From an uncultured Pseudomonadota bacterium (lineage in GTDB: Bacteria > Pseudomonadota > Alphaproteobacteria > RF32 > CAG-239), in contig CASGEB010000009.1 of NCBI GenBank assembly GCA_949300375.1, positions 1 to 61,819 on the forward strand: a DNA stretch of 61,819 nucleotides, read 5' to 3'. The position numbers were made by a program, and so were the translations under genes. Of this stretch, positions 43,592 to 53,379 are shown one piece after another (positions within the stretch are counted from its first letter, which is position 1; the number at the start of each line of letters is the position of its first letter). Below the pieces are notes generated by a model. The model ran no database searches. It saw nothing but the letters and a program-made list of their open reading frames with translations, and was not told the DNA's origin.

Positions 43592-44734
43592 TTAATCCGA
43601 TTTTCCGAGATTAACATTCCTGTTGATATGAACACACAAGATAATCCCGAAAGACGCCATCACCGATAAGATAACCGTTCCGCCGTAAGAAATCAGCGGC
43701 AGCGGAATTCCGACCACCGGCAGCAGCCCCAAAACCATTGCCGTATTAATACAAACATACAGGAAAAAGTTTGTCGCCAAACCGATTGCCACCAGTTTGC
43801 CGAAGTAGCTCGTACTGCGCAGCGCAAAAGCAAAGCTGTAAGCTATAATCAGCATATTCAGCAAAATCACAAACACGGCGCCGACCATTCCGAATTCCTC
43901 AGAAAGCATTGTAAAAATAAAGTCGGTATGTTTCTCCGGCAAAAAGTTCAAATGGCTCTGCGTTCCTTTCAAAAAGCCCTTACCGAACACACCGCCCGAA
44001 CCGAGCGCAATTTTAGACTGGATAATATGATACCCGGCGCCCAGCGGATCCCTTTCCGGATTCAAAAAGGTCAAAACGCGGTTTTGCTGATATTCCCGCA
44101 AAAAATGCCAGGCAACCGGCGCCATAATAACCGCACCTAAAAATACTGCGCCAAACTTCCACAGCTGCACACCGACCACAAAAAACATCGCCCCGGCCGT
44201 CATCAAAAGCATCATCGCCGTTCCCAAATCCGGCTGGGTCAAAACCAGAAAAGCCGGAAACAAGACCAGCAGCAGCGGCGGAATAATGCCGCGAACGGTC
44301 TCAATCGTCTGCAGAGGCGTTCCGTGAAAATACTTTGCCAAAGCCAAAACCAATGCGATTTTCATCAGCTCGGACGGCTGCAGATTAAAAAACTTCAGAT
44401 TAATCCAGCGCTGCGCCCCCATGCCGACATGCCCCATCACTTCCACATAAATCAACAAAAGCAGCACAATAAAATAAAAGAAATAAGCATAACGCAGCAA
44501 ATATTTAATATTAATCATCGCCAGAAAAATCATCAGCCCGAAAGCCACGCAGAACCGCAACAGATGTTTCAGCGCCCACTGATTCCAATCCCCGTTTGCC
44601 GCCGAATAGAGCATAATCACGCCGACCGAAACCAAAAGCACAATAAACAAAATATAAGAAAAGCTTAAGTTAAAAAACTTCTCTTTCAAGGACATACTCT
44701 GATTTCTGATACTTGTTTCATAAAATTTATACAT
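43592..44734 (-). CDS. rodA: Rod-shape SEDS glycosyltransferase RodA
   Basis: RodA polymerises lipid II for side-wall peptidoglycan with its partner PBP2. The 380-residue multi-pass SEDS protein has AQRWINLKFFNLQPSELMKI (split around the QPSE motif), GKGFLKGTQSHLNFLPEKHTDFIF and a C-terminal PLISYGGT. The ATG at 44734 has AGGA 8 bases upstream; an in-frame TTG six bases earlier is less likely. It is the last gene of mreB-mreC-mreD-mrdA-rodA; the mrdA neighbour distinguishes it from FtsW at 59364. Confidence 0.95.
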   Translation of the reverse strand: MYKFYETSIRNQSMSLKEKFFNLSFSYILFIVLLVSVGVIMLYSAANGDWNQWALKHLLRFCVAFGLMIFLAMINIKYLLRYAYFFYFIVLLLLIYVEVMGHVGMGAQRWINLKFFNLQPSELMKIALVLALAKYFHGTPLQTIETVRGIIPPLLLVLFPAFLVLTQPDLGTAMMLLMTAGAMFFVVGVQLWKFGAVFLGAVIMAPVAWHFLREYQQNRVLTFLNPERDPLGAGYHIIQSKIALGSGGVFGKGFLKGTQSHLNFLPEKHTDFIFTMLSEEFGMVGAVFVILLNMLIIAYSFAFALRSTSYFGKLVAIGLATNFFLYVCINTAMVLGLLPVVGIPLPLISYGGTVILSVMASFGIILCVHINRNVNLGKSD

Positions 44735-44743
44735 CGGCAAATC

Positions 44744-46567
44744 CTATTCTATCACCTTTTTAACCGGGTCGAGCTTTAGCGCCTCCTGCAAAAGTTTGCT
44801 GGCTATCGGCGCCGCCACGGAAGAACCGCCGCCGCCGTGTTCCACCAGAACCACAACGGCATATTTCGGATTGTTATGCGGAGCATAGCCGACAAACAAC
44901 GCATGGTTTCTGAGCCGCCAGGGCAGTTCGCTTTCTTTCAAAATACCGGTCTGACGTTCTTTCAGGGAGATGCGCCGCACCTGGGTTGTTCCGGTTTTGC
45001 CGCCCATTTTCATCCCGTTATAATCAAAACGTGACATATAGGCCGTTCCGCCGGGAACATTCACCACGTTAAACATTCCTTCTTTCACGATATCAAGATA
45101 AGTCGGCGACAAGTTGATTTTCTTGATATTCTTCTGTTCTTCCTCGCTCACGCGCAAAAATGTCGGCTTAACCTCATAACCGCCGTTTACCAGCCGGGCC
45201 ATCATCGTTACCAACTGCAGCGGCGTTGTCAGAATATATCCCTGCCCAATGCCGGAAATCAGTGTTTCTCCCGGATGCCATGGTTCTTTATAACGTTTTT
45301 GTTTCCAGGCCTTATCCGGAATCAGACCGGCTTTTTCATTATCCAGCCCGATGCCGATTTTCTCCCCCAACCCGAGGCGGCGGGCCATATCGGCAATTTT
45401 CTCAATTCCGACCTTTTGCGCCGTTTCATAAAAGAAAATATCGCAGGAATGCTGCAAAGCCTGCACCACATCCAAATAGCCGTGCCCGGAATGTTTCCAG
45501 CAGTGGAACGGATGCGACCCCAAAAACATTTTTCCGGCGCAGAAAAAGCGCGTTTCCGGTTTAATCGCACCGGACTCCAACCCGGCAAGCGCAACAATCA
45601 TCTTAAAAGTCGAGCCCGGAGAATACTGCCCGGCAATCACTTTATTGGTCAGCGGATGGCGTTCGTTATTAAGCAAAGCTTTCCAATCATCGTTGCTGAT
45701 TCCGGTTACCATCAGATTCGGGTCATAAGACGGCGTTGAAACAAAAGCCAAAATCTCACCGTTATGAACATCCATCAACACAACCGCGCCGCTTTCTTCT
45801 CCCAAAAGCTCAAAAGCTTTTGACTGCAGCCGGGCATCAATGCTCAAATCGACCCTTTCGCCCAAAACACCGTCATTTTTCTCAATCTCTTTCATCACCC
45901 GGCCATAGGCGTTAACTTCCAGTTTTTGGTTGCCGCCCCTGCCGCGCAGACGTTTTTCAAAAAACTTCTCAATCCCTGCTTTGCCGATTTTAAAACCGGG
46001 AACTTCCAACAACGGATCATCTTTCACGTCACTGTCCGAAACTGATGACACATACCCGAGCAGATGCGTCATTTTTTCGCCGAAAGGATAATAACGCGAC
46101 AAGCCCTCATCAATCACAATCCCCGGCAGGCTCGGCGCATTAAGCTGGATTCTCGCCACTTCTTCCCAGGTCAGATTATCTTTGATTTTAATCGGCACAA
46201 AGCTTCTTTTCCGTTTCAGCTCCTTTTTGATTTTTTCCTCTTCCGCTTCAGTCAACGGCATAATTTTCTTAAACGCGTCTAAAGTTTCCTGCACATTCGG
46301 CGTCTGTTCCGCCACAATAGAAACCTGAAAATTCTGCCGGTTAGACGCCAGATGTTCCTGATTCCGGTCATAAATAATCCCACGCGGCGGAATCAGCAAG
46401 CGGGTACTGATTCGGTTTTCATCCGCCAGCATTTTGTATTTATCGGCCTGATACACCTGCAAATAATAGAGCCGCCCGATAATAATCATAAACATCACAA
46501 ACTCCGCCGCTGCCAAAATCAGCGACCGTTTGATTAAAACCTTCCCTTTATCATTATCCCGGTTCAT
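44744..46567 (-). CDS. mrdA: Penicillin-binding protein 2 (elongasome transpeptidase)
   Basis: PBP2 cross-links side-wall peptidoglycan. The 607-residue protein has a short cytoplasmic N-terminus, one membrane segment (LILAAAEFVMFMIIIGRLYY), a dimerisation domain beginning near RGIIYDRNQEHLA, and a transpeptidase domain with SxxK in SPGSTFKMI, SxN-like HSCDIF and KTG in GGKTGTTQV. It lies between mreD (2 bp) and rodA (9 bp). Confidence 0.96.
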   Translation of the reverse strand: MNRDNDKGKVLIKRSLILAAAEFVMFMIIIGRLYYLQVYQADKYKMLADENRISTRLLIPPRGIIYDRNQEHLASNRQNFQVSIVAEQTPNVQETLDAFKKIMPLTEAEEEKIKKELKRKRSFVPIKIKDNLTWEEVARIQLNAPSLPGIVIDEGLSRYYPFGEKMTHLLGYVSSVSDSDVKDDPLLEVPGFKIGKAGIEKFFEKRLRGRGGNQKLEVNAYGRVMKEIEKNDGVLGERVDLSIDARLQSKAFELLGEESGAVVLMDVHNGEILAFVSTPSYDPNLMVTGISNDDWKALLNNERHPLTNKVIAGQYSPGSTFKMIVALAGLESGAIKPETRFFCAGKMFLGSHPFHCWKHSGHGYLDVVQALQHSCDIFFYETAQKVGIEKIADMARRLGLGEKIGIGLDNEKAGLIPDKAWKQKRYKEPWHPGETLISGIGQGYILTTPLQLVTMMARLVNGGYEVKPTFLRVSEEEQKNIKKINLSPTYLDIVKEGMFNVVNVPGGTAYMSRFDYNGMKMGGKTGTTQVRRISLKERQTGILKESELPWRLRNHALFVGYAPHNNPKYAVVVLVEHGGGGSSVAAPIASKLLQEALKLDPVKKVIE

Positions 46568-46569
46568 GC

Positions 46570-47106
46570 CTATTCCTCATCCGCAATCATATTATTCTGC
46601 ACAAAAGCCAGTATCAGGCTCAAAAACGGATACACGGCCACAGTAAACATAAAACTGAAAAACACAATCGAAAACGGCAGAAATTGTGCATAATAAATCG
46701 ACAAGACCAGCCACTTGGTAATAAAGGCCGCAAAAGACATAATTATAAAACCATACCAGGTAATGACAAACGGCTTGCCGTTAAAAAAGCGGATCAGGCT
46801 GTTTAACAGCACATAAAGCACCAACATCGAAAAAATATTGGCGCCGAACGGCACGTTGCTGATAATATCATCCACCAGCCCCAAAAAATAAACCGAAAGC
46901 AGATTAAACAAATCCGGCCGGTGAATCAGCCAATAATAAACACAAACAAAACCGATTGCCGGACGAATATTATAAACCGGAAAAAGATCCAGCGGCGTAT
47001 AAGAGATGAACAACAGAAGCAGCGACGAAATAAGCGGCAGCAGCCTCTGCAAATAAGACATCAAATTTTCGTTCCAATCATCAAGCATGCTTTTTCCGCG
47101 CCGCAT
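46570..47106 (-). CDS. mreD: Rod shape-determining protein MreD
   Basis: The 178-residue, five- or six-span membrane protein has the MreD pattern PLDLFPVYNIRPAIGFVCVYYW (hydrophobic, split here) and GLVDDIISNVPFG. It helps place MreC and the elongasome in the inner membrane. The ATG at 47106 overlaps the mreC stop (TAATG). A second ATG at 47088 has GGAAAAAGC just before it and could be the true start. Confidence 0.9.
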   Translation of the reverse strand: MRRGKSMLDDWNENLMSYLQRLLPLISSLLLLFISYTPLDLFPVYNIRPAIGFVCVYYWLIHRPDLFNLLSVYFLGLVDDIISNVPFGANIFSMLVLYVLLNSLIRFFNGKPFVITWYGFIIMSFAAFITKWLVLSIYYAQFLPFSIVFFSFMFTVAVYPFLSLILAFVQNNMIADEE

Positions 47107-47951
47107 TAATCAATTAAAACTTCATCCAGATTATAATCCACCAGCTTAATATATTCCAATCGGTCAAGATTGCTGAAAGTCGAAACTTTCACGTTATTTT
47201 TCTCAATCGAACTGATACGCCCGATTGGAAGCCCTGCCGGAAAAACGCCGGCAACGCCGGAAGTAACAATTCTGTCGCCGACCGAAAGCTCTGCCTCCAG
47301 CGGAATAAAAATCATTTTCGGATAAGGCGTATTATCGCCGGATAAAATTCCGCGCACCCGCGTCCGTTCAACCATCACCGGGATTTTCGAGTTGATATCG
47401 GTAATCAGGATAATTTTGGAATACATTTCGCCGACTTTGTCGATTCTGCCGACCACGCCCTTATCGCTCAGGGCAACCTGCCCTTTTTTCACCTTATTGA
47501 TATGCCCGGTATATGCAATCAGCGAATGAGAAAAAGCATCGCCTTCTTCGGCAATAACCCGCGCCGTCACATATTTGGCTTCCGGCGGCGGCGTATAATT
47601 GAGCATATTGGCCAGCAGATTGTTTTCAATTTCCAGCGCCTTTGCCCGATCCAAAATCCCCATCAGATATCTGTTCTCATCCCGTAGTTTTTTATTATCC
47701 GTCCTGATTTGCTTCAATTCTTTAAAATAATCATAAACGCCGGCAACCGCCCTGGCCGGAACGACAAAGACATCAATAACCGGACTCAGAATATCCGTAA
47801 CGACCGATGATGTTTTTTCAATCAAAATCGTGTCGGTTTTATTAATCAGCATCAAAATAAAAGCCGATAAAAACAACAATACCAGCGCAAACTTTTTCGC
47901 CAGTTTCCTGATATTGCTAAAATGGATAAACAAGCTTTTCCGCCGTTTCAT
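47106..47951 (-). CDS. mreC: Rod shape-determining protein MreC
   Basis: MreC is a periplasmic scaffold that activates PBP2-RodA. The 281-residue protein has one N-terminal membrane helix (FALVLLFLSAFILMLI), a coiled-coil (ELKQIRTDNKKLRDENRYLMG, slightly longer) and a two-barrel domain with VARVIAEEGDAF-like and GVVGRIDKVGE motifs. A terminator-like hairpin lies between it and mreB, so its level is probably set below that of MreB. Confidence 0.94.
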   Translation of the reverse strand: MKRRKSLFIHFSNIRKLAKKFALVLLFLSAFILMLINKTDTILIEKTSSVVTDILSPVIDVFVVPARAVAGVYDYFKELKQIRTDNKKLRDENRYLMGILDRAKALEIENNLLANMLNYTPPPEAKYVTARVIAEEGDAFSHSLIAYTGHINKVKKGQVALSDKGVVGRIDKVGEMYSKIILITDINSKIPVMVERTRVRGILSGDNTPYPKMIFIPLEAELSVGDRIVTSGVAGVFPAGLPIGRISSIEKNNVKVSTFSNLDRLEYIKLVDYNLDEVLID

Positions 47952-47973
47952 AACCGCCTTTCAATCTGATGGT

Positions 47974-48028
47974 AAAAAAACAAAGGGCTGCCGGTCAGAT
48001 GCTGCCTTGCACCTTTCCGGCCCCTTTG
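47974..48028 (-). terminator. Terminator or attenuator between mreB and mreC
   Basis: On the minus strand CAAAGGGG.CCGG pairs with CCGGCAGCCCTTTG (bulged, with a loop of about 25 nt) and is followed by seven U residues. It lies 12 bp after the mreB stop and 23 bp before mreC. Partial readthrough would feed mreC-mreD-mrdA-rodA. Confidence 0.7.
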
Positions 48029-48039
48029 CATAATCAAAA

Positions 48040-49080
<1,041 letters not shown>

Positions 49081-49182
49081 TTAGATTTTCTCCACAAAAA
49101 AGATTTCACAAAATTTTGTTATTGCCATAATTTTTATAACTATAACGAATTTTATGCAACAGCTTATCTTTATTTTTTAACA

Positions 49183-50115
49183 TTAATTAACAATTTTTTT
49201 AACGACGGAAACATCGCCGTCATAGCAATGGTCCAAAATAATCCGGGCAGCCAGTTTGTTTGCAAACCATGTCCGCTGGCGCTTGGCATACTGCCTGCTG
49301 TGCAGTTTGGCTTTTTCAACTGCCTCTTTTTTGGAACACTGCCCTTTCAGATAAGCCAGCAGTTCCGGAACGCCGAGCGCACGCATCGCCGGCAGCTTGT
49401 TGTTATATTTTTTTGCATAAATATTTTCAGCCTCTTCCAAAGCTCCTGCCTCCATCATCTTGTCAAAACGGCAAAAGCAGCGTTCGTCAAGTTCTTCCTG
49501 CGGCGGTAATATTTTCACCACGGTAAATTCGGCGTCGGGCAGCACTTTTTTCATCGGAAGCTTGTGCCATTCGCTCAGCGTTTTTCCTGTATCAAGCCAG
49601 ACTTCATAAGCACGCCGCACCCTCGTTGTGTCATTGCGGTTCAGCCGCGCCGCCGCTTCGGCATCAACTTCCGCCAGTTTGGCGTGCAAAGCCTGAACGC
49701 CGTCGGTTTCCAGCATTTCCATAACTTTTTGGCGAACTTCAGGCTTGGTCTCGGGGATTGGCGTCGTGCCGTTAATCAGATTGTCGATATACAGTCCCGT
49801 CCCGCCGACAACGACCGGCGTTTTTCCTTCTTTCCAGGCTTTTCTGATTTCTTCTGCCGCCAGATTAAGCCATTCCACAACCGATCCGCTTTTTTCAATT
49901 CCCCAAATTTCATAAAGCCGGTGCGGCACGATTTTTTTGTCCCGGTCATCCGGACAAGCCGACAACAACGGCGTACAATTATAAACCTGCTGAGAGTCGG
50001 CGTTAATAACCACGCCGTCCGCAGCTCTGGCCACGTCAATCGCCAGCTGCGACTTTCCGGAAGCCGTCGGCCCGGCAATAACAATAACCCTGCGTTTCTC
50101 TTGCTTTGCGCTCAT
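49183..50115 (-). CDS. miaA: tRNA dimethylallyltransferase
   Basis: MiaA adds the isopentenyl group to A37 of tRNAs that read UNN codons. The 310-residue protein has the P-loop AGPTASGKSQLAI, DSQQVYNC, GGTGLYIDNLI and the C-terminal KLHSRQYAKRQRTWF. Its ATG directly abuts the ddl stop, so the two are co-transcribed. Confidence 0.96.
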   Translation of the reverse strand: MSAKQEKRRVIVIAGPTASGKSQLAIDVARAADGVVINADSQQVYNCTPLLSACPDDRDKKIVPHRLYEIWGIEKSGSVVEWLNLAAEEIRKAWKEGKTPVVVGGTGLYIDNLINGTTPIPETKPEVRQKVMEMLETDGVQALHAKLAEVDAEAAARLNRNDTTRVRRAYEVWLDTGKTLSEWHKLPMKKVLPDAEFTVVKILPPQEELDERCFCRFDKMMEAGALEEAENIYAKKYNNKLPAMRALGVPELLAYLKGQCSKKEAVEKAKLHSRQYAKRQRTWFANKLAARIILDHCYDGDVSVVKKIVN

Positions 50116-51033
50116 TTACCCTCTCTGCATTTTCCGGCAGCCGGCATCTTCAACCAGCATGGCACAAAGCTGCTCATAAGAAATCCCGGCATATTTCGCC
50201 TGTTCCGGAACCAGGGAAAGCGGCGTCAACCCCGGATGGGTATTGACTTCCAGAAAGACCACGCCGTCCGCCGGATTATAACGGAAATCACAGCGAGAAA
50301 CCGTCCAGCAGCCTAATGTCCTGTGCACAATCTCGGCATACCGTTTGCAGGTTTCGGCAACATCTTCCGGAATTTCCGCCGGCAGAATATGCTCGGTTGC
50401 CCCGTTGGTATATTTGGCATGATAATCATAAAAATTAACTTTCGGACGCAGTTCCGTAACAACATAGGCCTTGCCCTGCAAACACATACAGGTCAGTTCT
50501 TTGCCGTCAATAAACCGCTCAACCATTACCTCTGTTTCGTCATTATCATACACGGCGGCATCAGCATCTTCCGGCTTCCGGATAATATAAACACCGACGC
50601 TGGAACCGTCCGAAACCGGTTTAACCACATACGGCATCGGAAGATCCTTGGCCAGCTGCTTAAAAGTTCCGGCTTTCATCTTATCCCCCTGCACAACCTT
50701 GACCCCGGCCTGAGAAACCAGCATCTTGGTCAGAACTTTGTTCATTCCGATTGCCGAAGCCAGCATCCCGGAATGTGTATACGGAACCTGCAGCATATCC
50801 AACAGCGCCTGTATCTCCCCGTCTTCTCCCCAATTGCCGTGCAGGGCATTAAACACGACATCCGGTTTTTCGGCGTTCAGCACCCTGATAAATTCGGCCG
50901 TGTCTTTCAGATCATGGCAAACAATCTCATAACCGCCGTTTTTCAAAGCTTCGGCCACGCCTTGCCCGCTGACCAGACTAACTTCCCTTTCCGCGGAAAA
51001 GCCGCCGCTCAGCACCAAAACTTTTTTGCTCAT
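50116..51033 (-). CDS. ddl: D-alanine--D-alanine ligase
   Basis: Ddl makes the D-Ala-D-Ala end of peptidoglycan precursors. The 305-residue ATP-grasp protein has VLSGGFSAEREVSLVSG, HGNWGEDGEIQALLDM, KPVSDGSSVGVYI and EVNTHPGLTPLSLVPEQA. In most alphaproteobacteria ddlB sits in the dcw cluster between murB and ftsQ; here it is displaced next to miaA and the slot is empty (see 57312). Confidence 0.96.
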   Translation of the reverse strand: MSKKVLVLSGGFSAEREVSLVSGQGVAEALKNGGYEIVCHDLKDTAEFIRVLNAEKPDVVFNALHGNWGEDGEIQALLDMLQVPYTHSGMLASAIGMNKVLTKMLVSQAGVKVVQGDKMKAGTFKQLAKDLPMPYVVKPVSDGSSVGVYIIRKPEDADAAVYDNDETEVMVERFIDGKELTCMCLQGKAYVVTELRPKVNFYDYHAKYTNGATEHILPAEIPEDVAETCKRYAEIVHRTLGCWTVSRCDFRYNPADGVVFLEVNTHPGLTPLSLVPEQAKYAGISYEQLCAMLVEDAGCRKMQRG

Positions 51034-51100
51034 TTTTTTATTCCCTTTCTGAAAATTTATGTTATTCTACGCAAAAATGTTTTAAGAAAGACTAACACAG

Positions 51101-51880
51101 ATGAAAAAATTTTGCCTGGTTTCCTTGTTTTTGCTGCTGTTTTCTTTTCAGGCGCAGGCAGCAGCCGTACAACATAACTTTACGGTATTTCTCGGGCCTT
51201 TCAACGCCGGAAAAACACGTTTCAGCTATTTTCTGACGCCCCAAGATTACAGCGTCCGGTCCATCGTTAAAACAGCCGGAATTTTTGATACATTATATCC
51301 GTTCAGGGCTGAATACGCCACAACCGGAAAAATTGACGGCAAAGATATGGAAACCTCAAGCTACAAATACAAATCTCAAAGCCGTTTCACCTCCCGACGC
51401 AAAGAGCTGGTTTATGACGAACACGGCAATCCTGTCTTCCGCATCAGTGCAAAAAATAACAAAGTAAAAAAAGTAGAAATCCAACCGTCGCCGGACAACA
51501 AAGATACGACTGATCTTCAAACCGTTATTGCCGAGCTTGCCCTGCAATACAACAAAACCAAAAGCTGCAATGCCCGCATGCAGGTTTTTGACGGCAAACG
51601 CCGCTTTGACACCATATTCAAAGACGAAGGAACGGAAGAAATCAGCGCCAACGAATATTCGCCCTATGCCGGCACGGCGCACAAATGTTCAATGTACATT
51701 GACAAGCTCCTAAACGACGGCGATGATCTGTTATGGGAACTGACTTCCGAAAAACCGATTATCTTTTGGATTTTGGAAGATAAGGAAAGCAAACTTCCGT
51801 TCATTGCCCGGGTCGAGGTTGAAGACACGCCGTTGGGCAGATTGCTGGCTTATACGCAAACTATTCAGACAGAGAAATAA
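51101..51880 (+). CDS. DUF3108 secreted protein
   Basis: The 259-residue protein has a signal peptide (FCLVSLFLLLFSFQAQA) and then a beta-rich domain that fits DUF3108, an uncharacterised envelope family of proteobacteria (FTVFLGPFNAGKTRFSY, then TAGIFDTLYPFRAEYATTG). It is divergent from ddl and ends 1 bp before the U32 gene. A periplasmic location is inferred; the molecular role is unknown. Confidence 0.8.
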   Translation: MKKFCLVSLFLLLFSFQAQAAAVQHNFTVFLGPFNAGKTRFSYFLTPQDYSVRSIVKTAGIFDTLYPFRAEYATTGKIDGKDMETSSYKYKSQSRFTSRRKELVYDEHGNPVFRISAKNNKVKKVEIQPSPDNKDTTDLQTVIAELALQYNKTKSCNARMQVFDGKRRFDTIFKDEGTEEISANEYSPYAGTAHKCSMYIDKLLNDGDDLLWELTSEKPIIFWILEDKESKLPFIARVEVEDTPLGRLLAYTQTIQTEK

Positions 51881-51881
51881 A

Positions 51882-53279
51882 ATGCTTCAAAAATCAGAAC
51901 TTCTGCTTCCGGCCGGTTCGCTGGTCAAACTCAAAACCGCCGTTCTCTACGGCGCCGATGCCGTTTATGCCGGCACGCCGGACATGTGCCTGCGCGCCCA
52001 GTCAAAAATGACAATGGAAGATTTGAAAGAAGGCGTTGAGTTTGTTCACGCCCGCGGCAAAAAAATCTACCTGACATTAAACCTGTTTATGCATAACCGC
52101 GATGTGGAAAAGCTGCCGCAATTCGTTGCAACCCTGCGCGAACTCAAACCCGACGGAGTATTGATTGCCGACCCAGGTGTTTTTCAATACGTCAAAGACA
52201 ATGCGCCGGAATTAAACCTTTTTGTCTCCACTCAGGCAAACATCTGTTCGTGGCAGGCCGTTAAATTCTGGCAAAAGCAAGGAGCAAAACTCTGCGTCCT
52301 CGGCCGTGAAGTTACTTATGAAGAAATGAAAGAAATCAGGGAAAAATGTCCCGATATTCTGCTTGAATGCTTTATGCACGGCGCAATGTGTATGTCTTAT
52401 TCCGGCCGCTGCCTGATCTCCAATTATCTGGCCGACCGCAGTTCCAACCAGGGTAAATGCGCCCACTGCTGCCGCTGGCATTACAAACTGCACCTGCGTT
52501 TAAAAGATGGCAATATCAAAGAAATCGAAATCAATGACCAAAACAAAGACGCCTTTGAGTTTCTGCTGGAAGAAGAGTTCCGTCCCGGCGAATATTTTGA
52601 GGTTATGGAAGACGAACACGGCGGTTATATGCTCAACTCCAAAGATATGTGCCTGATGCCCCGGTTGGATGATCTCTTAAAAATCGGTATGGATTCGCTC
52701 AAAGTAGAAGGCCGCAACAAAACCGAATATTATGCCGGCATCGTCGCCCGTGCCTACCGCAAAGCAATCGACGATTATTATGCCGCGCCGGACAAATGGG
52801 ACTATCACAAATATATGCCGGAACTAGATACTTTGCAAAACCGCGGCTATTGCCTCGGATTTCACGACGGTAAACTGACCGGCATCAGCCAGAATTATGA
52901 ATATACCCGCACGTTGGGCGATTGGCTTTTTGCCGGTTCTATCGTCGAATGGCAGGGCAATGACGCTGTTTTTGAAATCCGGAATTATATCAACGGCGGC
53001 GAATTCATCGAATTCTTAATCCCGGGAAGCTTGGAAAACATCCGCCTGACGCTGAACGAATTTGAAGATGCCGAAACCGGCGAAACCACCCCGAAAGTTT
53101 CGGCTGGGCAAGGCAAAAAAATCCGCATAAAACCGGAGGCCTGGTCAAAACCGATACAAGAAATAAAAAAACTTCTGCCGCAATATGTCATCGCCCGCAA
53201 ACCGGCGGCGTTAACACCGGAAAACGAGCAAATGCTGCAGCATAAAAAATCAGAATTCGCCATTCTTTGCGGCAAATAG
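51882..53279 (+). CDS. trhP: U32-family protein, TrhP/YegQ-like tRNA hydroxylation factor
   Basis: The start at 51882 (MLQKSELLLPAGSL) is one base after the previous stop; a longer frame overlaps that gene. The 465-residue protein has the U32 signature ECFMHGAMCMSYSGRCLIS then NQGKCAHCCRW, with Fe-S-type Cys, and a C-terminal barrel domain. Length and sequence fit TrhP (YegQ), which promotes 5-hydroxyuridine formation in tRNA, rather than RlhA (longer) or UbiU/UbiV (shorter). The old name is peptidase U32; protease activity is doubtful. Confidence 0.85.
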   Translation: MLQKSELLLPAGSLVKLKTAVLYGADAVYAGTPDMCLRAQSKMTMEDLKEGVEFVHARGKKIYLTLNLFMHNRDVEKLPQFVATLRELKPDGVLIADPGVFQYVKDNAPELNLFVSTQANICSWQAVKFWQKQGAKLCVLGREVTYEEMKEIREKCPDILLECFMHGAMCMSYSGRCLISNYLADRSSNQGKCAHCCRWHYKLHLRLKDGNIKEIEINDQNKDAFEFLLEEEFRPGEYFEVMEDEHGGYMLNSKDMCLMPRLDDLLKIGMDSLKVEGRNKTEYYAGIVARAYRKAIDDYYAAPDKWDYHKYMPELDTLQNRGYCLGFHDGKLTGISQNYEYTRTLGDWLFAGSIVEWQGNDAVFEIRNYINGGEFIEFLIPGSLENIRLTLNEFEDAETGETTPKVSAGQGKKIRIKPEAWSKPIQEIKKLLPQYVIARKPAALTPENEQMLQHKKSEFAILCGK

Positions 53280-53318
53280 ATATCCCCGGCTAAAACTTTG
53301 GATTTGTAAGACATATAA

Positions 53319-53356
53319 AAAATTGCTCTTTCTTATCAAAAGAAAGAGCAATTTTT
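53319..53356. terminator. Bidirectional terminator between trhP and ftsZ
   Basis: AAAAATTGCTCTTTC and GAAAGAGCAATTTTT form a perfect long stem with a small loop and A/T-runs on both sides. It serves both converging genes. Confidence 0.9.
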
Positions 53357-53379
53357 TACACTCATCCGAAGAACAGTTT

